Shown here: piece after piece, positions 54,160 to 64,000 of the stretch | Layout: each line of letters starts with the position of its first letter | How positions within the stretch are numbered: the stretch's first letter is position 1 | Assembly: GCF_964355755.1 (NCBI RefSeq) | Contig: NC_092676.1 | Coordinates: forward strand, 4,818,288-4,882,287 | Length of the DNA stretch: 64,000 nt | Direction: 5' to 3' | Source of the DNA: Antedon mediterranea | Taxonomy: Eukaryota; Echinodermata; Crinoidea; Comatulida; Antedonidae | Program-made: the position numbers and the translations under genes | Notes under the pieces: model-generated | What the model was told of the DNA's origin: nothing | Database searches by the model: none | What the model saw: only the letters and a program-made list of their open reading frames with translations

Positions 54160-56425
54160 TTGCCCAGGTGCATGTAAGCCACATGCATATAAGCCCAGGT
54201 GCATGTAAGCCACATGCATATAAGCCCAGGTGCATGTAAGCCACATGCATATAAGCCCAGGAGCATGTAAGCCACATGCATATAGCCCAGGTGCATACAA
54301 GTCCAGGTGCATACAAGTCCAGGTGCATACAAGTCCAGGTGCATACAAGCCCAGGTGCATACAAGTCCAGGTGCATACAAGTCCAGGTGCATACAACCCC
54401 AGGTGCATACAAGCCCAGGTGCATACAAGCCCAGGTGCATACAAGCCCAGGTGCATACAAACGCAGGTGCATACAAGCCCAGGTGCATACAAGCCCAGGT
54501 GCATACAAGCCCAGGTGCATACAAACGCAGGTGCATACAAGCCCAGGTGCATACAAGCCCAGGTGCATACAAGCCCAGGTGCATACAAGCCCAGGTGCAT
54601 ACAGGCGCAGGTGCATACAAGCCCAGGTGCATACAAGCCCAGGTGCATACAAACGCAGGTGCATACAAGCCCAGGTGCATACAAGCGCAGGTGCATACAA
54701 GCCCAGGTGCGTACAAACGCAAGTGCGTACAAGCGCAGGTGCGTACAAGCCCTGGTGCGTACAAGCGCAGGTGCATACAAGCGCAGGTGCATACAAGCCC
54801 AGGTGCATACAAGTCCAGGTGCATACAAGCCCAAGTGCATACAAACGCAGGTGCATACAAGCCCAGGTGCATACAAGCCCAGGTGCATACAAGCCCAGGT
54901 GCATACAAGCCCAGGTGCATACAGGCGCAGGTGCATACAAGCCCAGGTGCATACAAGCCCAAGTGCATACAAACGCAGGTGCATACAAGCCCAGGTGCAT
55001 ACAAGCCCAGGTGCATACAGGCGCAGGTGCATACAAGCCCAGGTGCATACAAGCGCAGGTGCATACAAACGCAGGTGCATACAAACGCAGGTGCATACAA
55101 ACGCAGGTGCATACAAACGCAGGTGCATACAAGCGCAGGTGCATACAAGCCCAGGTGCGTACAAACGCAGGTGCGTACAAACGCAGGTGCGTACAGGCCC
55201 CGGTGCGTACAAGCGCAGGTGCGTACAAGCGCAGGTGCGTACAAGCGCAGGTGCGTACAAGCCCAGGTGCGTACAAGCCCAGGTGCGTACAAGAGCAGGT
55301 GCATACAAGCGCAGGTGCATACAAGCCCAGTTGCATACAAGCGCAGGTGCATACAGGCCCAGGTGCATACAAACGCAGGTGCATACAGGCCCAGGTGCAT
55401 ACAAGCCCAGGTGCATACAAGCCCAGGTGCATACAAGCCCAGGTGCATACAAACGCAGGTGCATACAGGCCCAGGTGCATACAAGCCCAGGTGCATACAA
55501 GCCCAGGTGCATACAAGCCCAGGTGCATACAAGCCCAGGTGCATACAAGCCTAGGTGCATACAAGCGCAGGGGCATACAAGCGCAGGTGCATACAAGCCC
55601 AGGTGCATACAAGCCCAGGTGCATACAAACGCAGGTGCATACAGGCCCAGGTGCATACAAGCGCAGGTGCATACAAGCGCAGGTGCATACAAACGCAGGT
55701 GCATACAAGCGCAGGTGCATACAAGCCCAGGTGCATACAAGCCCAGGTGCATACAAGCCCAGGTGCATACAAGCCCAGGTGCATACAAGCCCAGGTGCAT
55801 ACAAACGCAGGTGCATACAGGCCCAGGTGCATACAAGCCCAGGTGCATACAAACGCAGGTGCATACAGGCCCAGGTGCATACAGGCCCAGGTGCATACAA
55901 GCCCAGGTGCATACAAGCCCAGGTGCATACAAACGCAGGTGCATACAAGCGCAGGTGCATACAAGTCCAGGTGCATACAAGCCCAGGTGCATACAGGCCC
56001 AGGTGCATATATGCCCAGTTGCATATAAAACCTCATACATAAACCCAGGTATAAGCCCAGTTGCATATAAGCCCAGTTGCATATAAGCCCAGTTGCATAT
56101 ACGCCCAGGTACATATAAAAGCTCATACATAAACCCAGGTATAAGCCCAGTTGCATATAAGCCCAGGTGCTTTTAAGCCCAGGTGCATACAAGTCCAGGT
56201 GCATACAAGTCCAGGTGCATACAAGTCCAGGTGCATACAAGTCCAGGTGCATACAAGCCTAGGTGCATACAAGCGCAAGTGCATACAAGCCTAGGTGCAT
56301 ACAAGCACAGGAGCATACAAGCACAGGAGCATACAAGCCCAGGTGCATACAAGCACAGGAGCATATAAGCCTAGGTGCTTTTAAGCCCAGGTGCATACAA
56401 GCGCAGGTGCATACAAGCGCAGGTG
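54160..56425. repeat. 16-base minisatellite, about 140 copies
   Basis: Unit AGGTGCATACAAGCCC with common variants ending AGTCC, AGCGC, AACGC or AGGCC, and a GTGCGTAC subtype clustered at 54707-54770 and 55157-55285. The left edge (54165-54290) has a 31-base double unit (CATGTAAGCCACATGCATAT). Near 56010-56165 a mixed unit with CTCATACATAAACCCAGGTA occurs twice. Three units make 48 bases, so all frames stay open, giving artefact open frames of several hundred codons on both strands. It starts about 30 bases after exon 39. Confidence 0.95.
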
Positions 56426-56434
56426 TAAATTGTT

Positions 56435-57180
56435 AATTAGACCACAAACTCTTGGTTCTTGACCAAGTCAGTATAAAATTTAATTAATCAAGATTATTAT
56501 AATATAATTACAATTAACAGAAATGTGAGTGAAAAGGAATGAAATATCTATAATTTCAAATGATCGTATTAAGGATAAATTTATTTTAGATTTATGATAT
56601 TGATTTTTTTTTTTTAATTAAAAAGAAACAAAGATTGAACTATGTTGAACTTTAAAAGTTACAGTAAAAAAACCTGTAACATGGAGATCCAACAATCCAA
56701 CAACACATTTAACTGTTATTCTCGTAAATTGCTTGTTATGTTCTTGGTTTGAGGTTTAAGGCAAAAGAACAAAGGTATTGTGGTGGAAGGTGTTTCATCA
56801 TCTCACCTATGATTAACTTTAAAACAACAAGCTTGCACAAACTGGATTTTCTTGGCACCTGAATCATTTTCTAGAATGTCAAGCTCCTTCATCGAACATT
56901 CTAGAAAGTTGCATAATGTGACAGACCGGATATTAAGCAACACTGCATTGTAAATCTATTTCATTTATTTATTCTGTCTTTAAAGTATTGATTTCCACTT
57001 ATTACTTATTGATTGAGAAGTCGTTATCATGATTTGTTCAATTTAAAATATAATGTCTTTGTATTGATTTCCAAAGTGGTTTAGTAAATAAAGTTGAATT
57101 ATTGGACAATAATACAATGTATTCATCAAAGAAATTACAGTCAAAATCAAATCAATCAAAATTTGTTAAAACTAATAAAC
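56435..57180. other. receptor intron 39, AT-rich
   Basis: No exon, ORF or clear mobile element recognised. Confidence 0.5.
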
Positions 57181-57182
57181 TA

Positions 57183-57541
57183 TTTTTAGTAAACAATATT
57201 AAGGATGTATTTAATGTCCCCCAAAAACATGAAAAATAAAAATTACTTTAATCAGGTTATTTTGTAGTTCTAATAAGTTATAATCACTTCCGTAGAAAAA
57301 AACAAAAACAAAAAATGTTTTCACTTATAAAATGACATAATAAATGGTTAAATTCAAACAAAATTCCATTTACTGGCAGTCAATTTGACTATTTTTTGCT
57401 TAAAATTACAGTTTTTTCAGTTAAATATCTTTTTTTTTGGATCCAATTTTTGGTCAAAGTAGATAACTATTATGTGACATAAAATTGCATATTCCAAAAA
57501 AAAAAAAAAACAACTATTTTTCAGGGAGGTAAACATCTTTA
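57183..57541 (-). mobile_element. MITE, family B, copy 2
   Basis: Reverse copy of 17770-18060: starts TTAAGGATGTATTTAATGTC and ends GGGAGGTAAACATCTTTAA. Inside are TTTTGGTCAAAGTAGATAAC and TTCACTTATAAAATGACA. Confidence 0.78.
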
Positions 57542-58420
57542 AGTATTAACAGTTTATCTCCTCTTACCACATTAAATGACATAGTTGATGAATAAGTATA
57601 TCTTTCATCTCAAATAAATAAATAAACATTTATTTCTTTCATTCATATTTGAGTAAAAAAACATTATAATTTCTGATATTTTATAAATAAATATTTTTTT
57701 TTTTTTTTTAGAGATAAATACAGTAAATTATAATGTATAAAAAGATGATTCAGTTATATACAAAATGAAAGAGGCAAAAAAACCCAAGAAAGTATCGATC
57801 AATTGGAAACAAAAATCCAATTGAAACTTGTATGTTGGGAAGCCATGTAAGAAGATTATATACTTATATATATAAATGTAAACATCATCTCTCTACCACA
57901 TCCTTCCCTTTCCCAAACTTGTTACCAAATATAATTGTGCCATCGCTTTAATGATGGCCACCAACAATGACCGTTACTCTATTGGCTTCTTGACTCAAGA
58001 AAGAAAAAACATCACAAGACAGTTATGTACTTTCCCTTTCTGTAACAAAAATAGAAAAAGAATTCCTGTCATTGGCCAAGTTTTAAATGTGTTGGTTCAA
58101 CTCTATTGTTTATAGTTTTTAGTGTGGTGTTGCAATATTATTTGAACCACTGCCAACACTTGTCACTCACCTGTTAACAGTAAGAATGAGTACTGAGCTT
58201 TTAAATTAATCATAATTTAATATAGAAATGGAATAATATAATATATGTAGAAAGCTATAAATAAAAGTAAAATTATTTACTATAAAGTTTGGAATCTTAA
58301 TTGTAGAATCATGTTAAAAATGATAAAAAACATGATTTTAACGTTTATGATTAACAACAACATAAAAGACAAAATGTTGTTTACTGCAGTAAGTGCAGTA
58401 ATTTTGACATAGTTTCCAAC
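57542..58420. other. receptor intron 39, AT-rich
   Basis: AT-rich with A/T runs. TTTACTGCAGTAAGTGCAGT at about 58379 is a lone family D end. Confidence 0.45.
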
Positions 58421-58424
58421 ATGA

Positions 58425-59065
58425 TGGCAATATTTATAGTTTTTGTACTGTTTCTAGATGTTTTCAAAACTCAACATTATAGCAACATTTATATTAAAAT
58501 TGACTTGTTTCTAAATGTTGTCAAAGTTCGGAAACTCAATGTTATAGGAACATTTATAGTTTGGTTTTTTTTAATGTTTGGAAACTCAACATTATATAGC
58601 AATAATTAAATGTGTAGACTTTGTTGCCAAAATATGGAAAATTAATATTATAGCAACATTTATAGTTGTGTAGACTTGTTTCCAGATGTTGTCAAAGTTT
58701 GGAAGCTCAACATAATATATAGCAACATTTAGTTGTATAGATTTCTTTTTAGATGTTGCCAAAGTTTAAAAACTCAATATTATAGGAGTATTTTGTTGTG
58801 TAAGGCCTGTTTCTAGACGTTGCCAAAGTTTGGAAACTTCATATTATAGAAACATTTATAATTGTGTAGACCTGTTTCTAGATGTTGTTAAAGTTTGAAA
58901 ACGTTATATTATAGGAACATTTAGTTGAGTAAGGCATGTTTCTAGATGTTGTCAAAGTTTGAAAGCGTTATATTGTAGGAACATTTAGTTGAGTTGACCA
59001 ACAATATTTGACAGCTTCCAGATGAGTTTGAAGACTCAACACAGTTTCTAGATGTTTTAAAAGTT
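58425..59065. repeat. diverged tandem repeat, unit about 60-70 bases, about 9-10 copies
   Basis: Recurring phrases TTTCTAGATGTTGTCAAAGT, TTGGAAACTCAACATTATAG and GCAACATTTATAGTTGTGTA with variable spacing. Older than the other arrays, judging by divergence. Confidence 0.75.
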
Positions 59066-59756
59066 TGCAAACTTCATGTTGTACCAACAAGCTAATGTTC
59101 CTATTTGTAAACATTCCAGTTGTGCAACATACTGCTGTGTGTTTCTAGATAACTCTTTTAACATTTCAGAAATTATATCCACATAAATAAGCTTATCATG
59201 TATTTGGCTATTGGAATTGTATTCATGTTTGTTGAAGTTGAAAAAGTTTGGAAATACTCAAAACATTGCATAAGTTTTGCAGTGTTGTTAACATGTTCAT
59301 TATGTTATATATTGTTGTTGTAATAGATGTACTGGTTTGACCTTCTAATCGGTTTAATCACCTTGGCACACTGACAGAAAATCCTTTGCCAGGATTCTAA
59401 TAGATTTTCTAATTCCTTGCCAGAATAGATTATCACCTGCCTATCAGAATTATTTTTCGTAAACATTAAAAAAAAATGTTTAAACTTCTACAATATAATT
59501 ATGGAAACTTAAGTTTCAAATCAAATCATTTCTAACATAACTTTTCCCTCAACATTCGATTTAACCCCAAAAAATATGAAAGAAGGTCAATCTCCATAAA
59601 GTCATTCCCTTCAAATATAGTGTCCCAATAGTTGTGGTCAGGGACAAGTTATTTAGGAGCCATCCCTATGGTCAACTCAAATGATTCATGCTGTCAATCT
59701 GCCATGACAACAAAAAAATGTTGTATAATAGAAAACTTGATGAAATAATAACATTA
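59066..59756. other. receptor intron 39
   Basis: AT-rich, with no coding similarity before the LINE that follows. Confidence 0.45.
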
Positions 59757-60425
59757 TTATTACCCAATACAAATACTTAGGTACTATAATTGACAACAAA
59801 TTAAAATGGGAGTCAAACTCTCTCATGATTTCCAAGAAGGCATCTCAAAGGCTCTACTTTCTCAGAAAACTCAAGCAAATTAGAGTTGATAACACTATTT
59901 TAATTCTATTTTATCAAAGTATTATTCAAAGTATTTTATCTTTTAGCATTGGATGTTTTTATGGTAACTTTACTGAAAATGATAAGAAAAATATTGAGAG
60001 ACCACGTAAAATTGCACAACAAATTATTAAAGCTGATCTAACGCCTTGTTCATTTATCTATGAAAAGAGTATTCTAAAAAAAGTACACAATATTATGAAA
60101 GACCCCACTCATCCGTTACATTACTGTTATAACTTAAATAGATCAGGCATTAGGCTACGACCTCCAAGAGCAAATCTTTGTAGAACTAGAAAATCCTTCG
60201 TTGTAAATAGCATTCATATTTTTAATTCTAATGTAAGACGTTAATGCAATTTTTAATAGTTTTACATTTTTAACAGTATTTTTAACTTTTTATCTTGTAT
60301 TTTTAATCTGTTATAATACTGCACGTTTTTAAATTGTTGCAATAGTGTTGTTTTAATCTACCAAGCAAAGTGAATTTCCATTTTTATGGACAAATAAAAT
60401 TTCTTGAATCTTGAATCTTGAATTG
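59757..60425 (+). mobile_element. non-LTR retrotransposon (LINE) 3' end
   Basis: Encodes the end of a reverse transcriptase: QYKYLGTIIDNKLKWESN, then the open stretch 59825-60244 (ISKKASQRLYFLRKLK, ILILFYQSIIQSILSFS, RKIAQQIIKADLT) ending NSNVRR and a stop. A short 3' UTR ends in three TTGAATC repeats (about 60403-60422), the kind of tail seen in CR1/L2-type elements. 5'-truncated. Confidence 0.85.
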
Positions 60426-60894
60426 TATACAAATAATAAATAATAAACATCATTAAAATCCTCTTTAAAATATTTTTCTCTTTGCTTGAATTGTTTTTAT
60501 GTATTTTTAGTTAGTTTAGTTGTTCATGTCTTTATTTTTCAATATGTTCTGTTTTCTTACTTTCTTCGACCACACCACATATTGTGAGTGCCACTGATTA
60601 AAAGGTGCATGGTCAACAAATGAATAAATAATCAACAATCAACACCCATTTTGGCACAGATGGCTGTCCATACAACTAATGACTCATGGAGCAATGTTTT
60701 CTATCTTCCACTTATTCCACTCTATTTAAATGTGTTTTAATTTTGAGTGAATGATGTAGGTTGAATAGTTGAAGGCTTAGTCTAAACATGTCCCCTGATT
60801 ATTATATTACTTTTTCAAAGAAACCAAAAATTAATTTCTTTGAATTTTCAAGGTCATGATTAGTTAGCTTTGTACTCTCACTCCCATTTTTTTA
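60426..60894. other. receptor intron 39
   Basis: AT-rich sequence, no recognised feature. Confidence 0.45.
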
Positions 60895-61016
60895 GTCGCA
60901 TGCAACGTGACTCTACAGTTTACTATGTCGGTCGGTGAGTTAGTCGATCGGTTGGTCGATAAACACTAACTTGACCATGCGACTGCAGCCATGTATATGG
61001 CCTTGCTATGAATTAA
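60895..61016. repeat. dispersed repeat G, copy 2 (inverted relative to copy 1)
   Basis: ACTATGTCGGTCGG, GATAAACACTAACTTGACCA and CCATGTATATGGCCTTG are the reverse complement of the 40650-40740 copy. Confidence 0.65.
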
Positions 61017-63689
61017 ACACCACTGTAACTGTAGTGGTATCTGTTTATTCCCCTGTCCGTATCAAATGCTTGTACGCCAGCAAGAAATTAAATGAAAAAG
61101 GGGAAAAAGCTCCAACAAAATTTAAATCTTAGTCGGAACTTAATTATTTGCTTTTACAATATTTTTTTTGGGGGGATTTTGTATTTTTGGTTTATTTTAA
61201 TTCGATTAAAATATATCGCCCCATGAAAATAACATGTTTAGTATCACATTAAATATTTATTGATTTTGACAAAAAAATTGGATTGAGAAAAAAATGTACA
61301 TTATTAAACTGTAATGTAAAGAAAATAGAGAATATTAAAAAAAGATGTTTTTTTTTTACTTCTTACAATCTTGCAATTTTGAATAGTAAAACTACAAACA
61401 TGTTTATTTTATTCATTTATTTTTTCAAGTTTTAATATTTAATTATGAAAACTTAGTATTAATTTTACATTTAAAAAAAACCAATTTTATTTCACAATTT
61501 CATCTTATATGATTTAAACTCAAGGGTCAAACAGCTAAGTTTAGTCCATACCACAATTCAATGACCATTTGATGGTAGCTTTTTAAGTTCATTTATTTTC
61601 ATGTTTCTTCAATCATGTTAAGCTTTTTAAGCATCTTGTGAAGGACACAATGTCCCAACATTTCCTTTGTTTATTGATCTTTTTTAAACTTTAATTTTCT
61701 GATTAAGTTTATGTTAATACAAGTTCAAGTTAATTTTAATTTTGTTTGACTTTGTAGCATATTTACTAAATTAAGTTAATTCCATAATATATGGTAACAT
61801 TTTGGATGTGAGAATGCCATTTAAGTTATTTGAAAATTGTGTTGAAGGAAAAATGGCACATTAATAAAAAGATATTAAATTGTTAAATTCATGTCCCCGT
61901 CTTTTTGAAGCCGCATAACTTTTTTTACTATTACTATTTCTTTTTGATCACTCAAAACATAAAAATAAAGAAAGAAAATTTAAAAAAGAGTATTGAAAAA
62001 GCCTGTTTTTTGTTTTAAACAGCCTTTTTGTAGTTTTAAACAAACTTATAAAAAAAATACAACAGAAGCAATAATTTAAACAAAAACCTGTTGCCAGACA
62101 GACAATGTACTACCATACCAGTTTGATTTTGTGTTTTTAAATTTTTTTTAAATTCCAGGGGTGTTTTTTTCTTATCTATTTTTATTCATTCATTCATTCA
62201 TTCAACAAAAATCTTTTATTTCCCCCCTTTTTTCAAAGAATCACTCAATTTCAAAATTCAGTTCAACAGTCTGTGATTTGTACACAACTGGACTACCAAT
62301 CCTTTTTAGTAGTTCTGGACATGACATGTCTTTTTTTTTTGTCAACCAAACACAAGCAAGTATTTTCTGATCTTTTTATTAAAAGTCCACCATTTCTACT
62401 GCCCAAAAATTACATTATTAATTAAATTATCATTAAAGGTTATTTACTGTATGCTGCTGCAGAAACAGGATTTGAATAAAGGTGCAATGGTCATAAAGTA
62501 ATCATCTTTTCAACTTTGACCCTGTTTCTCAATTTAGGCCACCTGTTTCTTATTTAAACCCTTCCTTTCTCCACCACACATTAGGTGTTTTGCACTTTGG
62601 CTTGGTAACTGATATCCCAATACAACTAAAAGACCTGTAAAACAGTTAAATTACCATGTTGTAAAAGTTATCAATGATTTACTGGTAAAAATCATGTTTA
62701 ATATTAAGAAGTAGGTCTAGGCCACTTACACTTTGTTGATTTAGTACTTTTCTACCAAAAAATACAAATTGTGAAGGTTATATTTTCACATACAGATGCA
62801 TATTTAAATATTGAATTCTTCTGAATTTATTTTAAAAATAATATTATTTTTATATTGTTGCATTTCAAAAATTGTTTAAATCATATTTATTTTAACAAGA
62901 TTTGACCATTATGGAAATAACAAGTATATTAAGAGGGAATAAGTCACTGAATATTTTGCCAAATGTTGCCTTAATTAACGTTTAGTTGAAAAAAAACACA
63001 ATTTTTCTCATTTTTGTAGGAGAGGAGAAATGATAAAAACATTGTCTATCTGCCCTATACCATACTAACACCCTTTGGCACATTATTTTAACATACATGT
63101 GAACCCCATCTTCTATAAACAGCTACTACCCAGAAATATCAAAACCCTGATCCTTATAGTTTTAATTATAAATAAGTGGAATTAACCAATCTTTCCAGTC
63201 CTGAACCTTTTATCTCTTTTCGTTCATCAGAATATGCACACATAGAGGAAGTTTTTGACAATGAGTTTGTCCGTTTGTGAAGCGTGTGCATTGGCATACT
63301 GCTAAGAAAGGGACAAACCCTTGAGAGTTCTTCCCAATTATGACCTTTTAATGAGTTGACCTTGACTGAGTGATATTCTTGTAGAGCAGAGTTCATCAGA
63401 TTGAGTTCACTGTACAAACTACAAGGCAACCCTACTTATAATGGGAAGTTGTAACAAGTCAGTTAAGATTTGCTTCAAGATAAAATATTTCCTCAAAAAA
63501 ACTTGTTACTAGTAACTTTCAGTGATATGATATTTCCAGGGAAGAATGAAATTATATTGATTTCACTCTTCCTTGATATTTCTAATATTTTCTAAAATGT
63601 TTAATTGATTACCACTGTTACTAATTATATTAAATTTTTTTTATATAAATGCTTAATGTAGTAATGTTCTGTAGCACCATAAAATCTAT
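61017..63689. other. receptor intron 39, long AT-rich stretch
   Basis: No recognisable exon: nothing here completes repeat 15 or encodes a membrane helix next to splice sites. Simple ATTC repeats at about 62185-62203. The open frame at 63166-63429 (- strand) resembles nothing I know. Confidence 0.5.
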
Positions 63690-64000
63690 ATATTAAAGAT
63701 GTATTTTCTCCTGAAAAAATAATTTTTAAAATTTGTTTGTTGAATATGCCATTTTAATGTCACCTAATAGTTATCCACTTTGACCAAAACTTGAATTTAA
63801 AAAAAATGTATTTACCTAAAAAGCAATAAATAGTCAATTTGGATGTCAGCCAATGGGTTTTTGGTTGAATTTAACCATTTATTTTGTCATTTTATAAGTG
63901 AAAACTTATTTGCTCCGTTTTTTTTTATACGGAAGTTACTAACTTTATTAAAACTACAAAATGATCAAAGTCTGATTTTATTAATCTTTTTTATACACCT
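63690..64000 (+). mobile_element. MITE, family B, copy 3 (cut by window end)
   Basis: Starts TATTAAAGATGTATTTTCTC and shares CACTTTGACCAAAACTTGAA, TTTTATAAGTGAAAACTTAT and TACGGAAGTTACTAACTT with copy 2 read in reverse. Confidence 0.75.

Noticed and set aside
54120-56252. Several open frames of 400-660 codons in most frames of both strands
   Set aside because: A 16-base stop-free unit keeps every frame open; these are artefacts of the minisatellite.
46537-56425. CRISPR-like arrays
   Set aside because: Units are contiguous with no unique spacers, and the DNA is from an animal.
59825-60244. 139-codon frame as an intact gene
   Set aside because: It is the tail of a LINE reverse transcriptase with a LINE-type 3' end; 5'-truncated.
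63166-63429. 87-codon - strand frame as a gene or receptor exon
   Set aside because: Wrong strand for the receptor, no known motif, and length within chance expectation for this window.

Overview
This is eukaryotic animal DNA, AT-rich and intron-rich, with short exons bounded by GT-AG splice sites. It carries three protein genes, all on the + strand: the 3' end of an androglobin gene (ADGB, about 243-6645), a complete VTA1/LIP5 gene (7915-11802), and most of a cation-independent mannose-6-phosphate receptor gene (CI-MPR/IGF2R, from 14185 past the right edge). In human all three genes lie on the long arm of chromosome 6, so the trio probably reflects old animal linkage. The gene content, Penelope-like and LINE remnants, tRNA-type SINEs and many MITEs suggest an invertebrate, probably a deuterostome such as an echinoderm. 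That placement is inference; the sequence alone does not settle it.

Layout. 1-6645: last 12 recognisable exons of ADGB, including one likely GC-AG intron. 6646-7914: intergenic. 7915-11802: seven-exon VTA1 encoding 318 residues, with a perfect CRE palindrome just upstream of the ATG. 11803-14184: intergenic, with several MITEs whose ends contain ACGCAACG-like sequence, and a CLEAR-type E-box about 30 bases upstream of the receptor ATG. 14185-54130: 39 receptor exons (6547 coding bases, about 2182 residues) covering the signal peptide, repeats 1-14 and the first two thirds of repeat 15. 54131-64000: intron with no recognisable exon, so the transmembrane segment and cytoplasmic tail lie beyond the window.

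VTA1 and the receptor both serve the endosome/lysosome route. VTA1 is the Vps4 cofactor in ESCRT-III recycling at multivesicular bodies; CI-MPR carries mannose-6-phosphate-tagged hydrolases to endosomes. ADGB is a calpain-like/globin protein of ciliated and germ cells and has no obvious pathway link to the other two.

The main coding result is the distribution of the sugar-binding Gln-Arg-Glu-Tyr set in the receptor. It is complete in repeats 3, 5 and 9, as in mammals. It is also complete in repeat 11, the repeat that binds IGF2 in mammals, and nearly complete in repeat 13. The fibronectin type II insert of vertebrate repeat 13 is absent.

The introns are full of repeats: about 22 copies of one palindromic MITE, two further MITE families, foldback elements, tRNA-derived SINEs, a 5S-rRNA-derived sequence, two LINE 3' ends and a Penelope-like fragment. 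Two very large tandem arrays stand out: 51 copies of a 96-base unit (46537-51418) and about 140 copies of a 16-base unit (54160-56425). Their long open frames on both strands are consequences of unit length, not genes.
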